Source: Yarrowia lipolytica
Lineage: Eukaryota; Ascomycota; Dipodascomycetes; Dipodascales
Assembly (NCBI RefSeq): GCF_001761485.1
Contig: NC_090770.1
Span: 744,001 to 808,000 of the forward strand
Direction of reading: 5' to 3'
Length of the DNA: 64,000 bases
Numbering within the stretch: the stretch's first letter is position 1; each line of letters starts with the position of its first letter. Below the pieces are notes generated by a model. It saw only the letters and a program-made list of their open reading frames with translations, did no database searches and had not been told where the DNA came from. The position numbers and the translations under genes were made by a program. Shown in pieces: positions 22,870-32,809 of this stretch.

Positions 22870-24069
22870 ATGTACCAGCCTCCGCGACCTTTTGAACTGC
22901 CATCGGACCTCGCAGCCGGCATCACGTCGCTGTACCGCGAAAATGCCGACGCCAAAGTCATCATAGACAGTCTCGTGAAGCTCGCTTACGACAGTGGTAA
23001 GGAGCAGTCGGAGCTGGTTCACAAGAAGGCCAAGGTGGATGGGCCGCCAGCTACGTTGTCCGAGAGCATAGTCAGCAAGCTGAAGATCTTTCTGGGCATC
23101 AATCAGGTGAGCGTGGTTTTACCGATCCGCAAGAAGCTCAACGTCTTCATTGGCGCCGACCCTCGAGGCAAGACGTGGGTGTGGGTGTCGTCCAAGGAAG
23201 ACGGGTCAGTGGACGACATGTATCCTGCAACGGATACGGCCGACTTTCGGTGTGTGGCTTGTCTTCCTGTTCCCGATCGATCGGGAACGCCTCTGTTCAA
23301 CATTGTGTTTGTTCCAGGCGGAGCTGCCCAGGAAGTGACCACTCCTCCACAGCCGCTGGTGTTTTCTGTGCCTGAGGAGCCTGCTAAGAAGGCATTTGAC
23401 GGCTCGCTGTTTCTGCAGGGCAAGGACAAGAACCAGTTCATGTACAAGGACCTCATCTTGCTGGGATGTCAGGGCATCTCTTTGCCCATTTCGGTCCCCG
23501 ACACGGAGATTTTCGGCGAAAAGTTCCACGTGCTTGCTCATAAGGGCGCGCGGGAGGGCTATTTGTTTTTCATGCAGAACGAGGTGATTTTCGGCTTCAA
23601 GAAGCCTCTCTTGTGCATGAACACGGAGGACATTGAGTCCATTTCCTTTTCAACCATCACCAGACTCACCTTCAACATCAATATTGTGCTCAAGAGCGCT
23701 CCCGATGTGGCTATGGAGTTTTCGCTGATTGACCAGAGCCACTACGGCGAGATTGCTGGCTTCATGGAGCGTATTGCTGTGAAGAACGAATCCTTTGACG
23801 ATAAACTCAAGGCCAAGACATTTATGAAGAACCAGCAGCCCGACAACATCCTGGCTGTTGCCCAGAATGAGGCAGAGAACGAGGTGCCTGTGGCTTACGA
23901 CGATGAGGACGAGGAGGACGACGAAAACTACACTGGAGAGTCGAGTGCGAGCGACGGAGATGCCGATGAGAGCGACGAGGAAGAGGCCGAAGAGATGGAA
24001 GAGCAGGAGAGAGAGTATGACGAGGAGCTTGGAGACGACGAGGTGGAGCATGATGAGGATTTGGGCTAG
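22870..24069 (+). CDS. RTT106: Histone chaperone Rtt106
   Basis: The ATG at 22870 gives 399 residues; a longer frame upstream would need a GTG start and is not used. The core (about 95-320) is the double pleckstrin-homology module of Rtt106. The second half is very well conserved: HKGAREGYLFFMQNEVIFGF, then the run CMNTEDIESISFSTITRLTF and EFSLIDQSHY. The last 60 residues are almost all Asp/Glu, as in other histone chaperones. Family knowledge: Rtt106 binds H3-H4 carrying acetylated H3K56 and deposits it in replication-coupled nucleosome assembly and silencing. A short helical segment at 25-45 matches the N-terminal dimerisation region. The gene lies 246 bp behind GLC7 in tandem, a spacing that leaves little room for its own promoter. 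Confidence 0.93.
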   Translation: MYQPPRPFELPSDLAAGITSLYRENADAKVIIDSLVKLAYDSGKEQSELVHKKAKVDGPPATLSESIVSKLKIFLGINQVSVVLPIRKKLNVFIGADPRGKTWVWVSSKEDGSVDDMYPATDTADFRCVACLPVPDRSGTPLFNIVFVPGGAAQEVTTPPQPLVFSVPEEPAKKAFDGSLFLQGKDKNQFMYKDLILLGCQGISLPISVPDTEIFGEKFHVLAHKGAREGYLFFMQNEVIFGFKKPLLCMNTEDIESISFSTITRLTFNINIVLKSAPDVAMEFSLIDQSHYGEIAGFMERIAVKNESFDDKLKAKTFMKNQQPDNILAVAQNEAENEVPVAYDDEDEEDDENYTGESSASDGDADESDEEEAEEMEEQEREYDEELGDDEVEHDEDLG

Positions 24070-24907
24070 ACTGCGAGTTCATCTATGCCATTGGTTGTAT
24101 AATTACAAGAATATGACGGTATACACTGGGGATGGTGTCGACGAGAGCCGAGTGTGGCGAAGGGCAACCACTTGTCGCTTCTCTCCGCAGATCTGTCTGC
24201 AATGTAGTTACACAGCAGTCTTCTAAGGAAGATGTATGGATGGGACTAAGCTGCTCGAGGTGCCAGGGACGTTGTCGCAGGTGGCGAAGGGTCAGAGTCA
24301 CAATGACACGGGTGTGGGTGTCACGGTGGCGACAACTCCAGTGACAACAGAAGGATATGAACTGCTACTTGGGTACTTCTATAGGTTCACGGGATGAAAC
24401 AAGACGCGTATGGATCCGAGTCCATAGCAAGCGTGGACCGAGGAGGTTCAACCGGGGGTTTACAAGGGCTGAATTGAAGCATGCACCGTCAATCGGATGT
24501 TTCAACGCGATTTCAGGCACATTACAGTCAAATAACTGTCACATTTGGTCGATAACATATGATTCGCTGTCATCTTTGGTCTGTGACAGGCTCATCAAAG
24601 TCACGTTTGACTCCAATATGTACTTGCAGTGCATGCCGTTATGGTACATATCTGTTTGGTTGTAATCGAGTATCGACCAGGAGTTGTACTGATGAGTATA
24701 CTGAAATTATCTGGACTTGGTAGGAGAAATACTTGTCGAGTTCCATTTATTTGTACTCGCTGGGACCGTTCGTGAGGTCCAATAGTCGGAAACTGGTGGT
24801 CCCAGGGCTGTAAGAGACATGAAGCCAGTAGTTATCGCCTTTGAGGGGATTCACCTACTCGTACTTGTATTGTTTGGTGTTCGAGTAGCTGTAGGAATAC
24901 ATTCCAG

Positions 24908-24980
24908 GTGAGATTTAGTTGAGATTTAGTTGAGATTTAGTTGAGATTTAGTTGAGATGTAGTTGAGATTTGGTTGAAGA
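24908..24980. repeat. 12-bp minisatellite (GAGATTTAGTTG)
   Basis: Six tandem copies; the first four are identical and the last two each have one change. Confidence 0.9.
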
Positions 24981-25107
24981 CTGAGATTCATATTGAATGC
25001 TGCAGACCCATTGGGAAAATAAATGGTCCGGAAAAGACTACCCAATGAACAATCGTTCCCCAAATACGAGATAAATGGATGTTTGTGAGCAATGGGACAG
25101 TCTGCCT

Positions 25108-25147
25108 GAGGTTGGAGATGTGAGGTTGGAGATGTGAGGTTGGAGAA
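25108..25147. repeat. 15-bp minisatellite (GAGGTTGGAGATGTG)
   Basis: Two full copies and a partial third, followed by unique sequence. Confidence 0.8.
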
Positions 25148-25306
25148 GAATGCGGGAGAAGTATGATTTGATTAGTTATATTCTGACCAAGGCTTCAGTT
25201 CAAGGGTCAGACCAAGTTGATACGGTGGACGTTTTGGAAACAGGATAGGGGATTACTTAACATAGCAATAAAGGAAATGCCTTGGAACTTACATAATGGT
25301 ACGACG

Positions 25307-25717
25307 CTACTTGTAATTTAACAGATAGTTGATGTTGCACTTGTTGATATTGGCGTTGGAGACAGTAGATACCCGGTGAGAATCTTGGGTGTCTCCGCTG
25401 TAACACGTCTGTGGAGGAGGCTGGTCGTGAAGGGGTTCTGGAGCGGCGACACGTGACTTGGTGAAGGCGTCACGTGTTTGGTTGATTCTGCTGTGTTTCT
25501 TCCCCACCCTGTATTCCATGTCAGGTAGCTTGACGTAAACGGGTGTTGGTACTTGTTTCTGGTTGGCATCTCCTTGACGCCGAGTGTTGGTGTCGATAGG
25601 GGCCAAGGGCCTTCTACTTGTAGTGCGTTTGGGTCGGTTCTGGGGTGGTATCATCTGCTGATCAGGTCCGGACTTGGACTCTTCCAGGTTTCTCAAGTCT
25701 TCAATCCATTTCCACAT
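25307..25717 (-). CDS. Hypothetical basic protein, 136 residues
   Basis: The frame starts MWKWIEDLRNLEESKSGPDQ. It has no recognised domain, signal peptide or membrane segment. The middle is Lys/Arg/Pro-rich (NRPKRTTSRRPLAPIDTNTR) and probably disordered; the first 20 residues could form an amphipathic helix with two Trp. Support for a real gene: a TATATAAA box at 25848-25855, a start in good context (TCAAAATGT), and no other ATG between the two. Against it: the last 20 residues are Asn/Tyr-rich and codon use is only moderately biased. Possibly lineage-specific. Confidence 0.45.
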   Translation of the reverse strand: MWKWIEDLRNLEESKSGPDQQMIPPQNRPKRTTSRRPLAPIDTNTRRQGDANQKQVPTPVYVKLPDMEYRVGKKHSRINQTRDAFTKSRVAAPEPLHDQPPPQTCYSGDTQDSHRVSTVSNANINKCNINYLLNYK

Positions 25718-25847
25718 TTTGACTCCTTGGTCCCTGATGGAAGTTTGAGAGAGGGGTCTTGGTCGTGATATAGAAAGCCACTGTTAGTTGCAAGAGTCGG
25801 AGTTGAGACACTCAACTGTCGGCCCCCTGTCGGCCCCCTGTCTACTC

Positions 25848-25855
25848 TTTATATA
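25848..25855 (-). promoter_or_regulatory. TATA box of the 136-residue gene
   Basis: TATATAAA on the minus strand, 131 bp before the ATG at 25717. Between the two lies a direct repeat GGCCCCCTGTC, twice in tandem at about 25821-25842. Confidence 0.5.
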
Positions 25856-25959
25856 TTTGGCCAATCGTAGTGAGGCAGGCATCTAGGGCTCACCCTGCCT
25901 CAGCCCTTGGAGCGTATGAAGATGCTTCAAGCCCCAACCAGTCTCAGCCAAGCCTCATC

Positions 25960-26095
25960 AAGAATCAACTAGCAAGCCCCACCAAGACTTGACAATAATT
26001 AGCCAAGACCTAACAAGAATTAGCCAAGAATTAACAAGAATTGCCAAGACTTAACTAGTAATTGCCAAGACTCAACAAGCATCAACCAAGACTTA
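25960..26095. repeat. Imperfect 15-20 bp A-rich repeat
   Basis: About seven degenerate copies of a unit like AATTAGCCAAGACTTAACAAG. The variation between copies is high, so the array is old. Confidence 0.6.
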
Positions 26096-26775
26096 TCAGT
26101 CAGTTTTTGTCCCTCGAAGCAAACAATCTCATCCATCGTAGCAACTCAGTCAGACCCCTGATCTTGCAAATTCCGTCTTGTCTGGTCCACTACTGTACAG
26201 TACCAGTACAAGGACTCATCGTACTCCATGGGACTATCCTTTTGCACGGTAGCTACTCTACAATACTCACTCAGCACTTGAGGCTCACAAGCCCGGTATG
26301 TTGCTGTATCATACGTCCCACTCGAGGCGTTAGATCAGGAGATTGGCGTGTTTGGAAGCAAAAAACAACGCCAGTTTTCCATCATTTTTATCGTTTCCAT
26401 CATTTTCTTCGTTTTCCATCACCCGCAAGTGCTATGCTCGTACTGTACATACATACTGTATACACCCCATTTTCACTGCAAAAGACTGCCAAAATACAAG
26501 AGAATTTCTATCAATAAGTCCTTAGCCAAAAAAGGGCTACTTAGAACCGAAAGGACCATCAAGCCAGCTCAGTATATTTCTCATTGAAGGAATCTATAGC
26601 AAAACAGTAAGTACAAAACACGAGTGAGACCTAGCGATGCTCATGTACTTGTAGGTTCTTCATGGGATGATCTCCAACAAATCTCGCCTTACTCAGTTCT
26701 ACTCGAACCAAACTATACCTGGTGTCGTTCTCAGAGGAATAGTGCGATTTGTAAGTAAGCACCGGTTTACCATCA

Positions 26776-27018
26776 ATTCTCGATGGATTTGTCAGCATCG
26801 TCCTCGTCGGTTTATATCAAAAATTCTCGATGGATTTGTCAGCAATTGCACTGGTTTACCACCAGCAATTCTCGATGGATTTGTCAGCATCGTCCTCGTC
26901 GGTTACATCAACAATTCTCGATGGATTTTTCAGAATTGCACTGGTTTACCACCAGCAATTCTCGATGGATTTTGTCAACATCGTCCTCGTCGGTTTACCA
27001 TCAACAATTCTCAATGGA
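26776..27018. repeat. Two-unit alternating minisatellite upstream of LIA1
   Basis: Six copies of AATTCTCGATGGATTT start at 26776, 26822, 26869, 26914, 26958 and 27007 (approximate). They are followed in turn by segment A (CATCGTCCTCGTCGG) or segment B (AATTGCACTGGTTTACCACC) in the order A, B, A, B, A. The higher-order period is about 92 bp. Confidence 0.85.
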
Positions 27019-27235
27019 TTTGTTTGATTTGTCAGCAACAACGACCGTTTATGCTTTCATACTAACCCTTCGAAACCTCGCCTCACCACGCCAGTGCTTC
27101 GTTGCTGCAGTTACCCTACCCGTTTTTCATGTAGCCGCATCTGATAAAAATTTCACGTTTGAGTTTCGATTCCCGACTGCATAATTTTTTGGCACCCAAA
27201 TCGTTCCACCTCACACCACCACACATCACCCCAAA

Positions 27236-28162
27236 ATGGCTACCGAAACTCTCCCCGAGCTGAAAAAAGTGCTGCTGAACGAAGACGGACAGACCGCGCT
27301 GGCCCTGCGGTTCCGAGCGCTGTTTTCGCTCAAGGACATGGGTGAAAAGGGCGACAACGGCGCCATCGATGTGATTGCCGAGGGCTTCAAGGACGACTCC
27401 GAGCTGCTCAAGCACGAGCTGGCCTACGTTCTGGGCCAGACCAAAAACTTCCACGCAGTCAAGCCTCTGCAGGGAGTGCTGGCCGACACCAACCAGCAGG
27501 CCATGGTGCGACACGAGGCTGCCGAGGCTCTGGGAGCTCTGGGAGACAAGGGCTCCGTGGCCATGCTGCAGGAGTACTTTGAGAACGACCCTCTGGAGGT
27601 GATTCGAGAGACGTGCGAGCTTGCACTGGAGCGAATCAAGTGGGAGAACTCGGAGGCTGCCAAGACGGAGACTCTGCAAAAGTCTGCCTACACCTCCATT
27701 GACCCTGCTCCTCCTCTGCCCACCGACCAGGCCGAGGGCTCCGATAAGGCCACCGTGGAGAAGCTGCAGAAGACCCTGATGGACAAGTCGCAGAGCCTGT
27801 TCCACCGGTACAGAGCCATGTTCCGTCTGCGAGACATTGGAACCGAAGACGCTGTTCTGGCACTTGCTACCGGCTTCGATGACTCCTCTGCTCTTTTCCG
27901 ACATGAGATTGCCTACGTGTTTGGCCAGATGAGCGATCCTGCCTCCGTTCCTGCTCTCATCAAGGTACTTGGCAAGACCGAGGAGGAGGGAATGGTCCGA
28001 CACGAGGCCGCTGAGGCTCTGGGCTCCATTGCCACCGACGACGTGCTGCCCATTCTCAAGAAGTTTGCCGAGGACAAGGACCAGGTGGTCCGAGAGTCTG
28101 CCATTGTCGCTCTGGACATGTACGAGTACGAAAACTCCAACGAGGTCGAGTACGCTCACTAG
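27236..28162 (+). CDS. LIA1: Deoxyhypusine hydroxylase
   Basis: The 308-residue protein is made of two blocks of four HEAT-like repeats joined by an acidic linker (about 140-180). Each block carries two His-Glu iron ligands: H60-E61 and H93-E94 in the first, H223-E224 and H256-E257 in the second (motifs [40 protein letters not shown]). All eight residues are intact, so it should be an active di-iron enzyme. It hydroxylates deoxyhypusine on eIF5A, the last step of hypusine formation, in the cytosol. Codon use is strongly biased, which suggests high expression. The start AAAATGGCT is the first ATG in frame. Confidence 0.96.
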
Positions 28163-28806
28163 GAGAGGGGATGATATTTATACAGAGTAATAGACTTGAC
28201 TGAACAAGAGAAGTTGAATGAACTGGAGAGATTGGTCGAGAACTTGAAAGAAGTCACGTGATCATAAGGGAGGTGTTCAGAAGAAATTTGATACTTGGTG
28301 TGGGTACGGCGAGAGCACACGGTATTTGACAGTCTACGAACGACAATGTGGCTGCACAAGAGTGGGAACCGTCAGTAGAGGAATGAAGAGTCATTTTTCA
28401 AGGCACGAAAGCATCTAACCGACACATAAACTGGAGACCAAAGTTGTCAACTCCTCTTATCCTTATTAACCTGCCTTTCCGCAAGATGAGCGAGATGTTC
28501 TGTAGATGGCTCCGTCATACATACCGCGAGTAGGATGTACTCTATGTACTATATGTACAATATATCGAACCCGATTACTTCAAACACTGGATCTACGAGC
28601 ATCATCAAGATAGATTTCGTAGACTTGATCGTTCAAGACACATCCCACAGTCCTGCTTTGATGTTCGGACTTGAACATACTCTACGCGCGATATTCAAAG
28701 TCTGATATATTTGCAAACCAGGAATGTGTTTGCTCATGCTATTTTTGGAGACGGTAGACATGCCACATGCCACCAGACTCATAGTATACAATAAATAACC
28801 CCTCCT
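28163..28806. other. Intergenic region between convergent LIA1 and RPA12
   Basis: This 644 bp holds both 3' ends. It has GTAC-type words near 28530-28560 and no open frame of interest. Confidence 0.6.
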
Positions 28807-29798
28807 CTAATTATTGGTTCGGAACTTGTAGTGACACTTGGTACAGGTGTAGAAGACGGTGGCACCTTCATCGGCAGATCGCAGCTGCAGAGTATGGTAC
28901 TGCATCTCGTCGTGGCCACACTGAGGACACTTTTCCTTGATGATGGCTCCCTCGTCGGCTTCTCCAGCGGCCAGAGAGGTCTTGACGACGGATCGTTTGG
29001 ACCGCAGGGCCGAGGGGAATGCGTCGGGGGCGGACTTGGTCACGACTGTGAGGTTGGTGGTGTCTGTGTTAGAAGGAATGGTGAAACCTAGGCTGCGACC
29101 CGTGGTTCGAGATTGTATGAAGTACTGAATGGTAGAGGGCGATCAGAGACACTTGCAGGGGACGATCATCGATCGGACTCAGAAGTCAGACTTGAATCAG
29201 AGATCAATGAGCAGACTTGAATCAAAGATCATACACATAATCAACGATCAGACATATAACATCAGATAGAGGGATCTAAACATGGTACGAGCCTTCCATG
29301 ACTCAAAATGATCATCCCATAAGACAGACAGGAACATGTATATCTCAATCATCTGTCTATAGACGGCATTAGAAGCGGGCGGACAGACGGTATCGGATCT
29401 CCCCTCATCTGCTAGACATATCGCGTTGCCCACCATCCATTACCAGCAGCCATCCAAAGGAGTAATAAAGACAAGTTCACTCGTCACCCAAACCGCGTCC
29501 TTGTACAGCTCCTGCCTCTATCTCCGTCCCTCTGCTTCCATCTACATCAGGTATCTTCGATCTGGTATCGTGATCATTCTGTACATCTGTTCCGATCCAT
29601 TAAGTCATTCGCATAACTCGTCGCCACATAACTCGTCGCCACATAACTCGTCGCCACATCTCCACCCACCTCGTACTCACTAGCTGAAGGGAAAGAAGCA
29701 TCACATTGATCACACTCGAGATCTTTGCTGGCGTTGAGCTGAGTGTCCATGAGATTGCCGCAATCCGTGCAAAAAATCAGAGATCCGACTGCCGACAT
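28807..29798 (-). CDS. RPA12: RNA polymerase I subunit A12.2, one intron
   Basis: Exon 1 (29798-29681) joins exon 2 (29063-28807) to give 124 residues, against 125 in S. cerevisiae. Joining after the first base of a codon gives the sequence ...FPSA-NTTNLTVV..., which fits the family. The N-terminal zinc ribbon has C10, C13, C29 and C32; the C-terminal TFIIS-like ribbon has C85, C88, C113 and C116, with the tail YKFRTNN. The acidic pair D104-E105 in RSADEGATVF sits at the tip of the hairpin that reaches the active site and supports transcript cleavage. The protein works in nucleolar rRNA synthesis. The zinc ligands and hairpin are seen; the role is family knowledge. Confidence 0.96.
29064..29680 (-). 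other. RPA12 intron (617 bp)
   Basis: The donor is GCTA|GTGAGTACGA and the end is TTCTAACACAG|ACACC, again the Yarrowia form. Close behind the donor (29624-29668) there are three copies of a 15-bp unit read on the plus strand as ACATAACTCGTCGCC. No gene is visible inside. Confidence 0.93.
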
Positions 29799-30027
29799 TT
29801 TTGTAGAGTTGCGTTGATTCCAGTCTGGTAGACGGCCGTGTTTCAAAGAGCCTTCTGCTTATCGCCAAAAATATGCATGGTGTAGGAAAAAAAATTTCTA
29901 CATGCAGAGTCATGTGATATCAACTTTATCAGTGGAGGATGGAGGGCGAAACAGCACCGAGGGTGTAAAAAGTGCGGCAGAGGGTACGGGGATCGAGGAA
30001 ATGGGTGTGACGTGATGAAACAGCAAG

Positions 30028-30118
30028 TTTTTTTTCTTTCTTTTTTTTCCTCTTTTTTTTTTCTCTTTTTTTTTTCTCTTTTTTTTTTTCTCTTTTTTTT
30101 CTTCTTTTGTTTTTCTTC
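30028..30118. repeat. T-rich tract with regular CTC breaks
   Basis: Runs of 8-11 T separated by CTC or CTTC form five irregular units of about 14 bp. Confidence 0.8.
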
Positions 30119-30177
30119 GGTCAGTTTACGAGTACATACATATTAAACTGCAAGTGGAGTAGTCATGAGGCACATAT

Positions 30178-30228
30178 TATTTTTTATTTTTATTTTTATT
30201 TTTATTTTTATTTTTATTTTTATTTTTA

Positions 30229-30256
<28 letters not shown>
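30178..30256. repeat. (TATTTT)n microsatellite
   Basis: About thirteen tandem copies of the hexamer with almost no variation, then decay into A/T-rich DNA up to about 30300. Confidence 0.9.
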
Positions 30257-30259
<3 letters not shown>

Positions 30260-32119
30260 ATTATATATATATTTATATATTTTATATTTTTTAATCTAAT
30301 TTTATGTCAAAGTGAAAAATTGTGAAAGCAAATCAACACCGGCTGACCTCCAAACCGATTGGAGGCATGGAATGTGTCTCTTGTTGCAGCCATTCCGAGT
30401 TGCAAAACCACGCGGATGTGGTTGCACGGTTGTGGTTGCGCAATTGTCAGCTTTTTCAAGTAGCAACGAAGTGCGGCGTGCGGTATTCGGGATAGTGGTA
30501 TTACTGTAACTAATAGCTATCCGTACTCGTCCAAGTATGTATGTACTATACCAACGTTACGACATATCATGAACTACCTGTGCAAGTAATTCACCAGCTA
30601 AGGCTTACTCAGCAGTTGTTATAGTAGTATGATACGAACCGGTATATACGATACTGTACTGTATCGAACTCATGGAATCGGATATCAATCTTGTGAATTG
30701 ACACATTCTCGATTGGGTACACCGTACGGTAAGTAAATACTTAAGGTTTTACTTAATAGAGGGTAGTGAGGTGATATGTTATTAATTAAAAAAAGAGGAA
30801 AGGGCAACTACGAGTACACTGTGTAAGTACCATAAAAGTACTCAGTAGAACCATGATAAAAGGAGCATAAAACCACGAATGATTACTCAAACTCGAATTT
30901 GAACTCGTACTCGCACTCGCACTCGCTCTCGTAAGCTCCTCACGATGCTCTTTCGCACTTGTCTTTGCTTGTACCCCTTCTGATAACAACATCCCATTTC
31001 TCGTACCCAGCATAATAACAGCACATTTTAAGCAGAGGGATTCAGGGGGCGGAAAAAGTATATAGAAAAAAACAGAAAAATCTTGTCTCAAAAATGGGAC
31101 ATAATATTACAAGTACGAGACAGTGTCCGAAACACGATGAAACCAGAATGTATCACAACGTGCGTAACGCACTGAACCCGTATATGGACGTTCTCTCGCA
31201 TCCGCCGCAAGTCAGGGTCACGTGACGCCCAGAACCCGTACCGTATACATTTATGATCGACTGGTTGCGCCATGCTGCTGGATGCAGCCGCAGGCAGGTG
31301 TTGTATGGTATACTTTTGTAAAGGGAGCCGCCGGCCTGGGGAGTGGGCGATACAGCGAAGCAGCAGAGGAAGGTGTTTGGATGTCACGTGGGGTGGGTGG
31401 GGCAGACCCACGGATGGTGGTGTTAATGGGCGTCTTTTGACCATCTTTGGCGCGAATATGTTGGGTTGATACGCGCTAATGTGTCGTTTACTGCGATATT
31501 CTGTACCAGAGTGGGTTCTGTAGCTACGTTTTAGTTTGGAGGTTAACAGGGTCTGTTTTTTGCTTTTCTTCCATGTCTGGGGGTGGAGAGTACACAGAGT
31601 TGGAAGGTACGTACTTACATTCTTGTACTTGCACTTGTACTTGTACGTGTACGTGTACTTGTCCGTTTACCGTGGGTTGGTCAGATCCGCAGTGTTGTTA
31701 GATGGCGGGTTGTTAGATGGCGGGTTGTCCGTCCCGGCTGAACAGACCAAACATCAGGCCAGTATGAGGTTCTCACACCGCACGTACAGTCAGACTCGAG
31801 ACATTCGTCACAGACGCACAGACGCACAGACGTTAGTTCAGATGGTTTCTTTTTCTGCGCCGACGACAGCTTGCGTAGTGGTTGCGTAGTGTTGTTGCGT
31901 GCGTTGCGTGCGTTGCGTTGTTGCGTTGTTGCGTTGTTGCGTTGTTGCGTGCTTGTTCTTGTGCTTGTAAACAGAGCAAAGAGCATTGTACGATACGATA
32001 GTTCGTACGATACTGCAAGCACTTTTGTGATGCAAATAATGCACAATAAAGCACAAAAACGAGGATCCGGCTGAATTTGACCGCGAGAAACAGACCTATC
32101 TCACTGTCCACTCACACCA

Positions 32120-32400
32120 ACTTGTTTCTCCTCTGTTTTCTTTTTCTTTTTTTTCTTCTCTCTTTACCCTTCTTTTTCCCCCTTTTCTCTTCTTTTGCCC
32201 TTCCTTATATCTCTTCTTTTTCTCTTCTTTTTCTCTTCTTTTTCTCTTCTTTTTCTCTTCTTTATCTCTTCTTTATCTCTTCATTTTCTCTTCTTTATCT
32301 CCTCTTTTCCCGTCTTTTTCTCTTATTCTTTTTCTTTTTCTTTCTCTTATTCTTTCTCTTATTCTTTCTCCTCTTTGCCTTTCCCTTTTCTTTTACCTTA
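32120..32400. repeat. 280-bp polypyrimidine tract
   Basis: Nearly pure C/T on the plus strand, built mainly of TTCTTTTTCTC units. It ends about 410 bp before the start codon at 32810. Such tracts are common in yeast promoters and can exclude nucleosomes or form triplexes; neither is shown here. Confidence 0.85.
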
Positions 32401-32809
32401 TCATCTACAAGTAACTTGTTAAGTTTGATCGCTGCGGGAAGGCACTGAAACGGTGTGAATATCCGAACCAAAAAGCTAAAGCCCTGTCAGGGGTGATGCA
32501 TGGAACCAGAGGGCCCACGCCGGAGGTGATTTGGTGACGCGGCGACGAGGTCGGGAATCCGGTGACGCGGCAACGAGCCCGTGGGTCTGGACCGTCCCAG
32601 AATCCCCATTTGCTCCGGTCCCAGAAAACCTCAATGGCTACCTCCACCGACCACTCATCCGCCTAGCGAAAACAAGGCTGAAACAGAGTCCGAAACTGGT
32701 TCGTCTCGGACCTCGCTCCCGTGGATAAGGTGCGTTTGTCATGTAGCGGGTCCCCCGACCGAGACATGAGTCTGATCCCGCCCGCCGTGACCAACTTGCC
32801 CTCCCCCCC

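Larger units (their letters stand above)
24070..25306. other. Intergenic region, no gene supported
   Basis: It holds the 3' ends of RTT106 and of the small minus-strand gene at 25307. A 12-bp array lies at 24908-24980 and a 15-bp array at about 25108-25147. Short frames here show no codon bias. Confidence 0.6.
25718..27235. other. Divergent intergenic region with two repeat arrays
   Basis: No gene supported. 25960-26095 holds an A-rich imperfect repeat of CAAGAATTAACAAG-like units. 26776-27010 holds a larger alternating repeat described separately. A frame at 26667-27065 runs through that repeat and has no independent support. The last 100 bp before LIA1 is C/A-rich. Confidence 0.6.
29799..32809. 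other. Intergenic region rich in simple sequence
   Basis: No gene supported in 3.0 kb. Contents: T-rich DNA with CTC breaks (30028-30118); a TATTTT array (30178-30256); GTAC words near 30530-30560 and 31620-31665; GTTGCGT pentamer-like repeats near 31880-31950; and a long C/T tract (32120-32400). Just before the next gene, a short frame ATGGCTACCTCC...TAG near 32635-32667 could act as an upstream open frame if transcription starts before it. Confidence 0.6.

Noticed and set aside
26667-27065. 132-codon frame
   Set aside because: It is produced by the 46-bp repeat units and has no coding character outside them.
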